This document shows positions 1 through 5,696 of a stretch of DNA of 5,696 nt, in pieces. How positions within the stretch are numbered: the stretch's first letter is position 1; each line of letters opens with the position of its first letter. Location: positions 1-5,696 of the forward strand of contig JACQXP010000337.1 of NCBI GenBank assembly GCA_016208645.1, in the 5' to 3' direction. The notes under the pieces are model-generated. The model did no database searches and was not told the DNA's origin. It saw only the letters and a program-made list of their open reading frames with translations. Origin of the DNA: Candidatus Methylomirabilota bacterium. GTDB lineage: Bacteria > Methylomirabilota > Methylomirabilia > Methylomirabilales > 2-02-FULL-66-22. The translations under genes were made by a program, and so were the position numbers.

Positions 1-424
1 AAGTATCCGACGCGCTGAACTGGGCATGCATGAAATCCGACGCGATGACGTCGAGGCGCAGCTGTTCCCTGGCGAATCGTGTCGCGGCCGCCGACGTATC
101 GATGCCGACGCACTGATACCCATGCCTGCGCGCGTGGTCCAGGAAGAAACCCAGGCCGCATCCGATATCCAGGATCCGGCCGGCGGGCTTGAATGCCCGC
201 ACCACGTGGAGCATCCGGGCCGCGAAGCCATAGCGCAATGCGCATTGCTCCGTGTAAAACCGCTGGTAGTGATGGTAGTCTTCCGCAAAATGCTCCCGCC
301 CGTCTGACTCGGCTGGGACCGGCATGGTCCTCGCGAGGGTGCAGGTCGTGCACCGGACGATCGCAAAGGTTTCCGCGACCAGCACAGGAGTCCAGTTGTC
401 CGAGGTGCAGATGGGACAGGGCAT
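1..424 (-). CDS. Zinc-ribbon class I SAM-dependent methyltransferase, 3' end cut by window edge
   Basis: This is the first 141 codons of a methyltransferase whose C-terminus lies beyond base 1; no stop occurs in the visible frame. The protein starts MPCPIC and carries two CxxC pairs (C3/C6 and C25/C28), which form a probable zinc-ribbon. A tyrosine/histidine-rich linker follows (EDYHHYQRFY, residues 48-57). The SAM-binding motif I is ILDIGCGLG at 84-92, with the acidic end of strand beta-2 at GID (107-109). This layout is common in sugar or small-molecule methyltransferases of the Methyltransf_23 type and resembles the zinc-ribbon C-methyltransferases of deoxysugar pathways (Methyltransf_13 group). 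The acceptor cannot be deduced. The start is uncertain: ATG at 424 places the CxxC right at the N-terminus, as is usual, but GGGAG directly abuts it with no spacer. In-frame GTG at 445 and ATG at 481 are alternatives, the latter overlapping the preceding gene. It lies 31 bases after the preceding methyltransferase, probably in the same operon. Confidence 0.85.
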   Translation of the reverse strand, partial: MPCPICTSDNWTPVLVAETFAIVRCTTCTLARTMPVPAESDGREHFAEDYHHYQRFYTEQCALRYGFAARMLHVVRAFKPAGRILDIGCGLGFFLDHARRHGYQCVGIDTSAAATRFAREQLRLDVIASDFMHAQFSASDT

Positions 425-455
425 CTCCCGTGAGGCAGCAGCCACCTGCCACTGA

Positions 456-1244
456 CTAGGGCCCGGATGTTGATGCCGCATGCTGGCCGGACCCCGCCGG
501 CGTACCGGGACGCGTCGCACTGGCCTGCGACTCCAGCATCGCCGGGGAGTCCAGTCGCTTGTCATACAGCGCATCGAACGTCCACAGCCAATAGAGATAA
601 TGCGGAAAGAACCTCGAGTTTCGGAGCAGGTGGTGGAGACCTCGTCGGAGAATGCCGGCGACATACCGCGAGCGTGCCAGGCGGTTCCGCTGCCAGGCTG
701 TCGGGAGGATGGTGTGTCGAGGGGCCCACCCCCAGGGGACGATCTTGGTGGTCCGGAAGCCGTTTTGCTCGAGGAATCGCCTGAAATTCGCGAAGGTGAA
801 CAGGCCTGGGTACAGATACGGATGGCCGATTCTCGGGTTGGGAATGCTGCAGATGAGACGCCCTTGCGGTTTCAGCACCCGCCCGATCTCGTCAATGGCA
901 TGCTGCGGATTCGCCAAGTGCTCAAGGGTCTCCAGGCAGATCACGATGTCGAAGGTGTCCGGCTCGAAGGGCAAGCGCTGGGTCGAGACATCCACCAGGG
1001 TCGCGGGAACCCGCCGGGCCAGGCAGTGTTGGACGCCGCTCTCCGAGGCATCCACGCCGGCAACCTCGTTCCGTTCCCTCAACAGTTGAATGCAGCCTCC
1101 GTCTCCACACCCGATCTCCAGGATCGTCTTCCCTGCAACGCCGGGCATGAAGGTGTCGATGGTCCACTGATACCGGGGCCTGTGGAAGTCGGGGTCGCCG
1201 GCATCGTTGTAGTAGTCGCGATATGCCTCTCTCGCGGTGCTCAT
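456..1244 (-). CDS. Class I SAM-dependent methyltransferase (Methyltransf_11/23 type)
   Basis: The 262-residue protein has a Rossmann-type SAM-binding fold: motif I ILEIGCGDGG at 41-50, acidic residue of beta-2 at GVD (63-65), motif II DIVICLETLEHL at 99-110, and motif III LKPQGRLICSIPNP at 124-137. These are typical of small-molecule methyltransferases of the UbiE/Methyltransf_11 type. After the catalytic fold comes a basic and aromatic stretch (about 185-230, including FFPHYLYWLW at 212-221), then a low-complexity Ala/Ser/Gly/Pro/Thr tail (about 235-262). The aromatic stretch may hold the protein at the membrane, which is inference. The start at 1244 was chosen over longer in-frame options because GGAGGT sits five bases upstream and because homology-like sequence begins there; the longer frame would run into the flippase gene. 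It follows the flippase by 19 bases, so the two are probably co-transcribed. The likely job is O-, N- or C-methylation of a sugar of the surface glycan; the substrate is unknown. Confidence 0.9.
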   Translation of the reverse strand: MSTAREAYRDYYNDAGDPDFHRPRYQWTIDTFMPGVAGKTILEIGCGDGGCIQLLRERNEVAGVDASESGVQHCLARRVPATLVDVSTQRLPFEPDTFDIVICLETLEHLANPQHAIDEIGRVLKPQGRLICSIPNPRIGHPYLYPGLFTFANFRRFLEQNGFRTTKIVPWGWAPRHTILPTAWQRNRLARSRYVAGILRRGLHHLLRNSRFFPHYLYWLWTFDALYDKRLDSPAMLESQASATRPGTPAGSGQHAASTSGP

Positions 1245-1249
1245 CGGAC

Positions 1250-1255
1250 ACCTCC
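1250..1255 (-). promoter_or_regulatory. Strong ribosome binding site (GGAGGT)
   Basis: On the minus strand GGAGGT is followed by GTCCG and then ATG at 1244, an ideal anti-16S match and spacing. It decides the start of the Methyltransf_11-type gene and is the strongest ribosome binding site in the window. Confidence 0.85.
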
Positions 1256-1263
1256 GGGCGGGG

Positions 1264-2736
1264 TCATCGAGCCGACCCCGGAGCGAGGATCTGCCGCAGG
1301 GCCAGCTTTTCCTCGGGCGTGAAGAATCCGACGAGGTATAGCGTGGCGCAATAGCCGAGCGCTCCCAGGGTGAGTCCGGTGAAGCGGTGGGTATCGCTGA
1401 AGTACCAGACGGGGAGACCCAGCAGCACGGACGAGGCAAGCACGGGAACCAATCCCGACAGGTATTGGATGTCGCTCATCCGCCGCACGAGGAGGGCCAC
1501 CAGGACCAGGCCCATCAGCTCGCAGAAGACGGTGCTGATGGCGGCGCCCATGTAGCTGTATGCCGGGATCAGGACGAGATTCAGCCCGATGTTGATCAGC
1601 GTGTTGGCCGAGAGAACGATGATCCAATACCATTCCCTGCCCGTCGCATTCAGGGCGTGCGCCAATGGCATGTACATGAACATGGGCGGGATGGCCAAGA
1701 CCAGGATCCGCAACACGGGCGCAGAGCCGCTGAAGTCGCTCCCGAAGAGGATCCGCACGATCCAGGGGGCGAGGAGCGAGATGACCACGCTGGCGGGAAT
1801 GCCGACGGCGGTCATGTATCGATAGGAACGTTCGATGGTCTGCTGGAGCGCTCGGGGCGCGGCCGTGGCTTGCGCGGCCATCCGGGGATAGAGGACCCCG
1901 GTGATGTTTGCGCCGACCACCATCAGCACATCCAGCAGCTTGTAGGCGGCGCTGTAGATCCCCACGGCCGCGTCACCCTGCATCTTCTCCAGCATGACCA
2001 CGTCCACGCGATAGTACACGTTGTTGAAGATCACCATGAGGGCGAATGGAATCGTTGAGGTCAGCAGGGCCTTGAGCCGCGCGCCCTCGAATCTGTAGTC
2101 CGGCGGGACACAATACCGGTCGGAGGCCAGCTTGGTGAGAACGAAAACCACCAGGGGGTTGGCCAGCAGGAGTGCAACCAGGCCGGTGACGTCCACCCGG
2201 AGCTGGATGGCGACGAGGATCAAGCCGACTCGCAGCAGTGTGCTGATGACCTCGATGGCAGAGGCCACGTGCATTTTTTCGAAGGCATTGAGCAGGGCGA
2301 GGTACGGCGCGCCCAGAGCGTTCACCGCCACGCCGGCGCCAAGCAGGGCAATGGGGAGGACGAGCTCCTTGGGATTGAAGAGTGCACCACTCGCGGCCAC
2401 GGTGAGGAAGGTAAGCGCGGCCAAGCCGTACTGGAGCACGAGTGCCGCGCCGAGGCTGGCCCCGGCCGAGGACTTGTCCCGCGCTGCCTCCCGGGTCAGG
2501 AGGATCGGCAGCCCGAGACCCGCCAGCAGCCCGAAGAGCGAGGCGAAGGTGGAGACGTAGTTATACTGTCCCAGCCGCTCCACCCCCAGATACCGGACCA
2601 ACAGAACCGATGCGGCGAAGCCCAGCAGGTAACCAGTAAATTTCGCGGCCAGCCGGCTCAGGATGTTGCGTGTGATGACGGAACGCCGCATGAACGTCGG
2701 TTTGACGGACCTCTCTTCGTGGGCAACCACCCGCAT
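1264..2736 (-). CDS. Wzx-type polysaccharide flippase (polysaccharide biosynthesis protein, MOP superfamily)
   Basis: The 490-residue polytopic membrane protein has about 12-14 hydrophobic helices, the normal size for Wzx/RfbX-type flippases. The N-terminal half shows the family's first helices (LSRLAAKFTGYLLGFAASVL, 26-45), then RYLGVERLGQYNY (48-60), GLGLPILLTRE (73-83) and the conserved central element YYRVDVVMLE...GIYSAAYKLLDV (241-270). The C-terminal half contains PAYSYMGAAISTVFCE (391-406), typical of Polysacc_synt_C. The family moves undecaprenyl-diphosphate-linked oligosaccharides from the cytoplasmic to the periplasmic leaflet of the inner membrane. The start at 2736 overlaps the stop of the upstream methyltransferase by one base (TGATG), implying translational coupling. 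A later ATG at 2691 would also keep all helices. A 75-residue upstream extension is open but is proline/arginine-rich and lies over the methyltransferase gene, so it was rejected. A teichuronic acid or other lipid-linked saccharide flippase role cannot be excluded. Confidence 0.92.
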   Translation of the reverse strand: MRVVAHEERSVKPTFMRRSVITRNILSRLAAKFTGYLLGFAASVLLVRYLGVERLGQYNYVSTFASLFGLLAGLGLPILLTREAARDKSSAGASLGAALVLQYGLAALTFLTVAASGALFNPKELVLPIALLGAGVAVNALGAPYLALLNAFEKMHVASAIEVISTLLRVGLILVAIQLRVDVTGLVALLLANPLVVFVLTKLASDRYCVPPDYRFEGARLKALLTSTIPFALMVIFNNVYYRVDVVMLEKMQGDAAVGIYSAAYKLLDVLMVVGANITGVLYPRMAAQATAAPRALQQTIERSYRYMTAVGIPASVVISLLAPWIVRILFGSDFSGSAPVLRILVLAIPPMFMYMPLAHALNATGREWYWIIVLSANTLINIGLNLVLIPAYSYMGAAISTVFCELMGLVLVALLVRRMSDIQYLSGLVPVLASSVLLGLPVWYFSDTHRFTGLTLGALGYCATLYLVGFFTPEEKLALRQILAPGSAR

Positions 2737-2738
2737 CA
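2734..2738 (-). promoter_or_regulatory. TGATG stop/start overlap coupling methyltransferase to flippase
   Basis: The TGA stop of the Methyltransf_24-type gene (2738-2736) shares its last A with the ATG start of the flippase (2736-2734). No clear purine-rich binding site precedes this ATG apart from a G-rich stretch, so the flippase probably depends on ribosomes finishing the upstream gene. Confidence 0.75.
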
Positions 2739-3455
2739 CCCGCCCGAGCCCGATCCGTAACTCCCCCGTTCGACGAGTCTCCGGCCGACAGCCCGGAGGA
2801 GGTCCGGCAGATAGCGGCTCCTCAGAATGATCGTGCACCGGTTCCGGATCCGGTCGATCAGGGAGTTCTGGCTGACTTTCTGCGCGACCAGGATGGAATC
2901 CACGAACCGGATGTTCCGGAAATGGTCCGACTTGATCACCAGATCCTTGACGACCTTCCACGGGCCCGGCGCGTCGGCATCATGAAAGGCCATGATGCCC
3001 CCGACGATGACCTTGGGGAACCACAATTGAAAATCCAAGAGCACCCGGGGGTATTCGTGATCGCCGTCGATGAAGATGAGCTCCACGGGCTTTTCGAAGG
3101 AGCGCGCCGCCTGTTCCGAGGTTTGGACAAGGGGAACCACGATCTCATCAACATGCGCCGCCGCGATATTCCTCTTGAAGTCGTCAAAGGACCAGACCGC
3201 TCCGTACATCCCCTTCAGCTCACCGGATCCATCGTGAGGATCGATGGCGTATACGGAAACTCCCCTGCCGGCCTTGGAGCCCCTGCCCAGCCAGATGGTC
3301 GATTTTCCCTTGAAAGAGCCGATTTCCACGATGACGCCCCGGCCGAGGCAATTCCTGGCCAGGGCATACAGCAGTTTGCCCTCCGCATCCCGCAGCCAAC
3401 CGTGCACTGTGTCCACCAACTGCTTGATGGCGTCGATTTCCGGACTCTCTGGCAT
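2736..3455 (-). CDS. Class I SAM-dependent methyltransferase, Methyltransf_24 type
   Basis: The 239-residue cytoplasmic protein has motif I VEIGSFKGKST at 43-53, an acidic SAM-ribose position in AIDPHDG (70-76), the highly characteristic LIFIDGDHEY at 126-135, and GGIMAFHDADAPGPW at 152-166. The pairing of IDGDH with a downstream HDxD-type motif is typical of Methyltransf_24 and of related cephalosporin-hydroxylase/rhamnosyl O-methyltransferase-like proteins. Several of these bind a divalent metal through such acidic residues and methylate sugar hydroxyls; metal use here is inference. The start at 3455 is favoured because AAAGGA lies four bases upstream. An in-frame ATG at 3533 would add 26 basic, proline-rich residues and has a poor binding site. 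It follows a 212-base gap, making it the likely first gene of a sub-operon, and its stop overlaps the flippase start. The glycan acceptor is unknown. Confidence 0.9.
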   Translation of the reverse strand: MPESPEIDAIKQLVDTVHGWLRDAEGKLLYALARNCLGRGVIVEIGSFKGKSTIWLGRGSKAGRGVSVYAIDPHDGSGELKGMYGAVWSFDDFKRNIAAAHVDEIVVPLVQTSEQAARSFEKPVELIFIDGDHEYPRVLLDFQLWFPKVIVGGIMAFHDADAPGPWKVVKDLVIKSDHFRNIRFVDSILVAQKVSQNSLIDRIRNRCTIILRSRYLPDLLRAVGRRLVERGSYGSGSGG

Positions 3456-3667
3456 GGGATCCTTTTCAGGTGCGACGCGCCGGAACGGGCTCCGTGGGCC
3501 ATGGGTCCGGATGTTCGCCGGCAAGGGGCTCATGCGGGTCGGAGCACCCAGGCTCCCTCGGGTCGATCCGGGTGGGGTCGTGACGGGCGTCCGAAATCAG
3601 CCGTCCCCGCGCACGGCGGCGGACTGGAAAATCTCAGTCGTGGCGATACCCTCTCGGTGGCAACCAC
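3456..3667 (-). other. 212-base non-coding gap inside the cluster
   Basis: This is the only sizeable gap between genes; the others are 12, 19 and 31 bases, and one pair overlaps. A short perfect stem (GGTGG/CCACC with a three-base loop, 3656-3668) overlaps the stop of the ligase gene, and a 5-bp stem with a six-base loop lies at 3541-3556. Neither is followed by a T-run in the direction of transcription, so neither is a convincing intrinsic terminator. No good -35/-10 pair was found, although the region could hold a promoter for the four downstream genes. The methyltransferase frame is open up to 3533, so part of the gap could code if that start is used. Confidence 0.45.
3460..3465 (-). promoter_or_regulatory. 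Ribosome binding site (AAAGGA) fixing the methyltransferase start
   Basis: On the minus strand AAAGGA is followed by TCCC and the ATG at 3455. No comparable site precedes the upstream in-frame ATG at 3533, so this site supports the 239-residue form. Confidence 0.65.
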
Positions 3668-5101
3668 CTACGCGACCAGAGCTGGCCCCCCATCCGACCG
3701 ACCCGGAGCCTGTGCGGGCCCCCCCTTGTCGAGCAAAAGAGGAAGCAGGGTAATGATCCCTGTCATGAACCAGAAGGGTTCCATGATCCGCACGATGATG
3801 AAGGTGTTGGCGCCAATGGCATGAATGACCATGGCCACCAGGCCGGCCAGGTAGCCCAGGGTCACCCCCTCGTACCAGGTGCCGGCGGCCCGCTTGTGGA
3901 TGTCCCAGGCGACGTCCCACGTCCGCCACAACAGCCAGAGGAACGCCGCCAACCCCACCAGGCCCGTTTCCACGAGCACCCGGACGAACTGGGCATCCAT
4001 GAAGGCGAAACCCGTCACCCCGTATCCAAAGAGGGGCCTGTCGGTCCAGCCCTGGAACCCCTGCCTCCAACTGTCAAAGCGGGCACTCGTGGACGTATCC
4101 AGCCGGGCATTGCCGATGCGGTAATCGCCGCGATCCACCTTCGCGTTCAGCGTGTAGTCGTAGCGTTCCACGACCTGCTTGGGAAAGGCGAGCGGGCCCA
4201 GGACCACCAGCGCGCCCAGCCCCACCATCAGGATCAGGCGGCGCCGGCTGAGGATGACCAACGTCAGGAGCATGGGGACGGCCGCCAGCCAGGAGCTGCG
4301 GGAGAGCGTGTACAGGAGGGGGAGCGCCAGGAGGCCGGCGAATGCCGCCCAGCCCAACGGCGCGAACAGGCCCCGGGCCGAGAGGGCCTGCGCCAGGATC
4401 AGGGCCAGCATGAAGACCAGGTATCCGCCAAAGGTGTTCGGTTCCCCGAATTTTCCCTCGAAAGGCGCTGCCACACGCTCTCCGGACGGGATCTGGGCGA
4501 TTCCGATCACGGCCGAGATGGCGCAGGTGACCAGGACCGTCGTCATCAGGCGTCGCGCCTGGCGTTCGTCCCGGACGTAATTCACCGCCATGAAATACAC
4601 CACGAAAAATTCGAGGTATTTCAGCGTGAAGAAAAACCCCCGGATCGGACGCACGTTGCCCAGGAACACGCCCAGCAGCGTGGCGATGACCAGGGAGACG
4701 GTATAGGCAAGGATGGCCCGGTTGAGGGGCGTCTTCCGGATCAATCCCAGTTCCTTGAAGATGGCCGTCCGGGCGAACCAGGCCAGGGCCACCGCCACCA
4801 GGATGAGATCCTCCATGCGGAGGACCAGCACGTCACCCTTCGTCGCCGGCTTGCCGAGGGAGACGCCTCCGACGCCGCCCACCACGAACTCCGGTGAGAG
4901 GAGCATGGACAACAGGATGATGTGCAGGGCCAGTTCACTGTTCAGGAAGCTGGTGAAGAGGATGGTGATCAGCAGGACGGCGCCCAGGCTGAGCCCGGCG
5001 GTGGTGTGGGCGACGATGAAGCCCCCACCGAGCGCCAGGAGAAGCACGAGCGCTATCAGTGGAATGGGGCCCGCCAAGAATTCCGCCGACCGGTTGGCCA
5101 T
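3668..5101 (-). CDS. O-antigen ligase/polymerase family membrane protein (Wzy/WaaL-like)
   Basis: The 477-residue integral membrane protein has about 11-13 hydrophobic segments starting near residue 12. Family signatures are FEGKFGEPNTFGGYLVF (214-230), where the conserved PN precedes a helix; TLSRSSWLA (265-273), matching the usual T-x-SR-(S/G)-x-W/A element; and a large periplasmic loop (about 305-370) holding RFDSWRQGF (341-349) and RPLFGYG (355-361). These are followed by FVRVLVETGLVGLAAFL (372-388), the typical Wzy_C ending. The fold is shared by Wzy polymerases, which join flipped repeat units, and WaaL-type ligases, which transfer chains to an acceptor; sequence alone does not separate them. 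A flippase in the same cluster favours a Wzx/Wzy pathway. The start at 5101 has AAGGG five bases upstream. The gene follows the SPOR-protein gene by 12 bases and is probably co-transcribed with it. The C-terminal 18 or so residues are a Gly/Pro/Ala-rich cytoplasmic-looking tail. Confidence 0.9.
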   Translation of the reverse strand: MANRSAEFLAGPIPLIALVLLLALGGGFIVAHTTAGLSLGAVLLITILFTSFLNSELALHIILLSMLLSPEFVVGGVGGVSLGKPATKGDVLVLRMEDLILVAVALAWFARTAIFKELGLIRKTPLNRAILAYTVSLVIATLLGVFLGNVRPIRGFFFTLKYLEFFVVYFMAVNYVRDERQARRLMTTVLVTCAISAVIGIAQIPSGERVAAPFEGKFGEPNTFGGYLVFMLALILAQALSARGLFAPLGWAAFAGLLALPLLYTLSRSSWLAAVPMLLTLVILSRRRLILMVGLGALVVLGPLAFPKQVVERYDYTLNAKVDRGDYRIGNARLDTSTSARFDSWRQGFQGWTDRPLFGYGVTGFAFMDAQFVRVLVETGLVGLAAFLWLLWRTWDVAWDIHKRAAGTWYEGVTLGYLAGLVAMVIHAIGANTFIIVRIMEPFWFMTGIITLLPLLLDKGGPAQAPGRSDGGPALVA

Positions 5102-5106
5102 CCTGA

Positions 5107-5111
5107 CCCTT
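5107..5111 (-). promoter_or_regulatory. Ribosome binding site (AAGGG) of the ligase/polymerase gene
   Basis: On the minus strand AAGGG lies in the 12-base spacer after the SPOR gene's TAA stop, followed by TCAGG and ATG at 5101. It supports the annotated start. Confidence 0.6.
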
Positions 5112-5113
5112 GG

Positions 5114-5696
5114 TTAGCGCCGGATCACTCGAGGGCGGAGACCCCTCTCGCGCAGGAGGTCCGCCAGCCGCTCCGCCTCCCGGGGCGTCCCGAAAGCCTC
5201 CACCAGCAAGGTCTGCTTCGAGCCGGCCGGACGGTCTCCGGACGCCTGGCGGAGCAAGGGAAGATACCCGGAGCGTCGCGCCACCTGGGTTGCCTCGGCC
5301 GCCTGATCGGGCGTGGCAAGCCCGCTGACCTCCACCGCGTAGGGGAGCGAGACGACCACGGCGTCCTCGATCCGGCCCTTGGCCCGCAGCTCTCGCTCCG
5401 CCTCGGCGGCGCTGGAGGCGGACTCGAATCCCCCGATGAGGACCCGGTACCACCTCCCTTTTCCCGGGACCTGGGCGGGAACGGCGAATGCCTCCAATCC
5501 CTCCTTTCTGAGATTCTCGGCGTGGGCCAGTGAGATCGCTCGGTCCGGCCTCGAGGCCACCTGGATCGCGAACGGGTGCGCCGATCCGGACGGCCCCGCA
5601 TTTCCTCTGGGCGGCGGCGACGATGGGGCCGGCGTGGGGGCGGGCGAAGACGGGGCTGGCGTCGCGACCGGCGGTGGTGGAGCCGTGGGTCGGGGG
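5114..5696 (-). CDS. SPOR-domain protein with proline-rich linker, 5' end cut by window edge
   Basis: The C-terminal 193 residues are visible; the frame stays open to base 5696, so the start lies outside. The GTG at 5560 is not the real start because it falls inside the SPOR motif PFAIQVAS. The visible part begins with a Pro/Ala/Ser/Thr linker (about residues 1-38). A SPOR domain follows (about 42-115): FAIQVAS, an alanine-rich helix with A-x-x-LRKEGLEAFAV, then WYRVLIGGFESASSAAEAER. A second, weaker SPOR-like repeat fills about 119-193: YAVEVSG, a helix, then TLLVEAFGTPREAERLADLL. SPOR domains bind glycan strands of peptidoglycan lacking stem peptides, usually in the periplasm at the division site. 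Such proteins commonly carry an N-terminal membrane helix or lipoprotein signal before the linker, which would be outside this window. It lies 12 bases before the ligase/polymerase gene. A role linking glycan assembly to the cell wall is inference. Confidence 0.87.
   Translation of the reverse strand, partial: PRPTAPPPPVATPAPSSPAPTPAPSSPPPRGNAGPSGSAHPFAIQVASRPDRAISLAHAENLRKEGLEAFAVPAQVPGKGRWYRVLIGGFESASSAAEAERELRAKGRIEDAVVVSLPYAVEVSGLATPDQAAEATQVARRSGYLPLLRQASGDRPAGSKQTLLVEAFGTPREAERLADLLRERGLRPRVIRR
5609..5662 (-). repeat. Two tandem 27-base units encoding a nine-residue Pro/Ala/Ser repeat
   Basis: Two adjacent units (5662-5636 and 5635-5609) encode TPAPSSPAP and TPAPSSPPP in the linker of the SPOR protein. 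Most DNA differences are at third codon positions, so the peptide is kept while the bases drift. It is a flexible spacer. Confidence 0.7.

Noticed and set aside
183..200. Perfect 6-bp inverted repeat (GCGGGC/GCCCGC with six-base loop)
   Set aside because: It lies inside the zinc-ribbon methyltransferase gene, with no T-run and no reason to see more than chance in GC-rich sequence.
480..1322. 280-residue open frame on the plus strand
   Set aside because: It lies opposite the Methyltransf_11-type gene, has no recognisable domain and lacks a ribosome binding site; long antisense frames are expected in GC-rich coding DNA.
1245..1439. 65-residue N-terminal extension of the Methyltransf_11-type protein
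   Set aside because: It overlaps the flippase gene, is Ser/Pro/Arg-rich, and the GGAGGT site clearly marks the start at 1244.
1387..2760. Plus-strand frames opposite the flippase
   Set aside because: Highly charged, low-complexity translations without domains; the minus strand encodes a well-formed polytopic membrane protein over the same bases.
2737..2961. 75-residue N-terminal extension of the flippase
   Set aside because: Sequence is Pro/Arg/Glu-rich, unlike the membrane protein, and overlaps the methyltransferase C-terminus; the TGATG start is better.
3541..3556. Short hairpin (GGAGC/GCTCC) in the 212-base gap, considered as a terminator
   Set aside because: Only a 5-bp stem, and no T-run follows it in the direction of transcription.
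2922..4897. Two long plus-strand frames (2922-3824 and 3821-4897)
   Set aside because: Their translations are rich in Arg, Gly, Pro, His and Gln with no motif, and they are antisense to the methyltransferase and ligase/polymerase genes, which have clear family signatures.
5114..5560. Start of the SPOR protein at GTG 5560
   Set aside because: This would remove the first strand of the SPOR domain (FAIQ); the frame is open to the window edge with a proline-rich linker, so the gene is truncated, not short.

Overview
The window is GC-rich (roughly 60-65% by eye) and all recognisable genes lie on the minus strand, so transcription runs from right to left. It looks like part of a bacterial surface-polysaccharide (O-antigen, capsule or exopolysaccharide) locus. 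Composition, short gene spacing and the proteins would fit an environmental, high-GC Gram-negative-type bacterium, possibly of a Methylomirabilota/Rokubacteria or deltaproteobacterial kind. That placement is a guess, because there is no rRNA or phylogenetic marker gene in the window.

Order of genes in the direction of transcription: (1) 5696-5114, the C-terminal part of a SPOR-domain protein with a proline-rich linker and two SPOR-like repeats; (2) 5101-3668, a polytopic O-antigen ligase/polymerase (Wzy/WaaL-type) membrane protein; (3) a 212-base gap without a gene; (4) 3455-2736, a Methyltransf_24-type SAM-dependent methyltransferase; (5) 2736-1264, a Wzx-type lipid-linked oligosaccharide flippase, joined to the previous gene by a TGATG stop/start overlap; (6) 1244-456, a Methyltransf_11/23-type methyltransferase with a strong GGAGGT ribosome binding site; (7) 424-1, the N-terminal part of a third methyltransferase, with a CxxC...CxxC zinc-ribbon in front of its SAM-binding fold, cut by the left window edge.

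Together the genes describe the membrane steps of a Wzx/Wzy-type pathway. The flippase moves undecaprenyl-linked oligosaccharide across the inner membrane, and the Wzy/WaaL-like protein polymerises it or transfers it to an acceptor. Three unrelated methyltransferases probably decorate the sugars or their nucleotide-linked precursors. No glycosyltransferase, nucleotide-sugar enzyme or export protein is present, so these must lie outside. The SPOR protein is the odd member: SPOR domains bind peptidoglycan glycan strands and are not a standard part of polysaccharide loci.

No tRNA, rRNA, CRISPR array, insertion sequence or convincing terminator was seen. Long plus-strand open frames are antisense shadows of the GC-rich minus-strand genes. 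I found no clearly new biological system; the findings are moderate-interest oddities in an otherwise coherent glycan locus.
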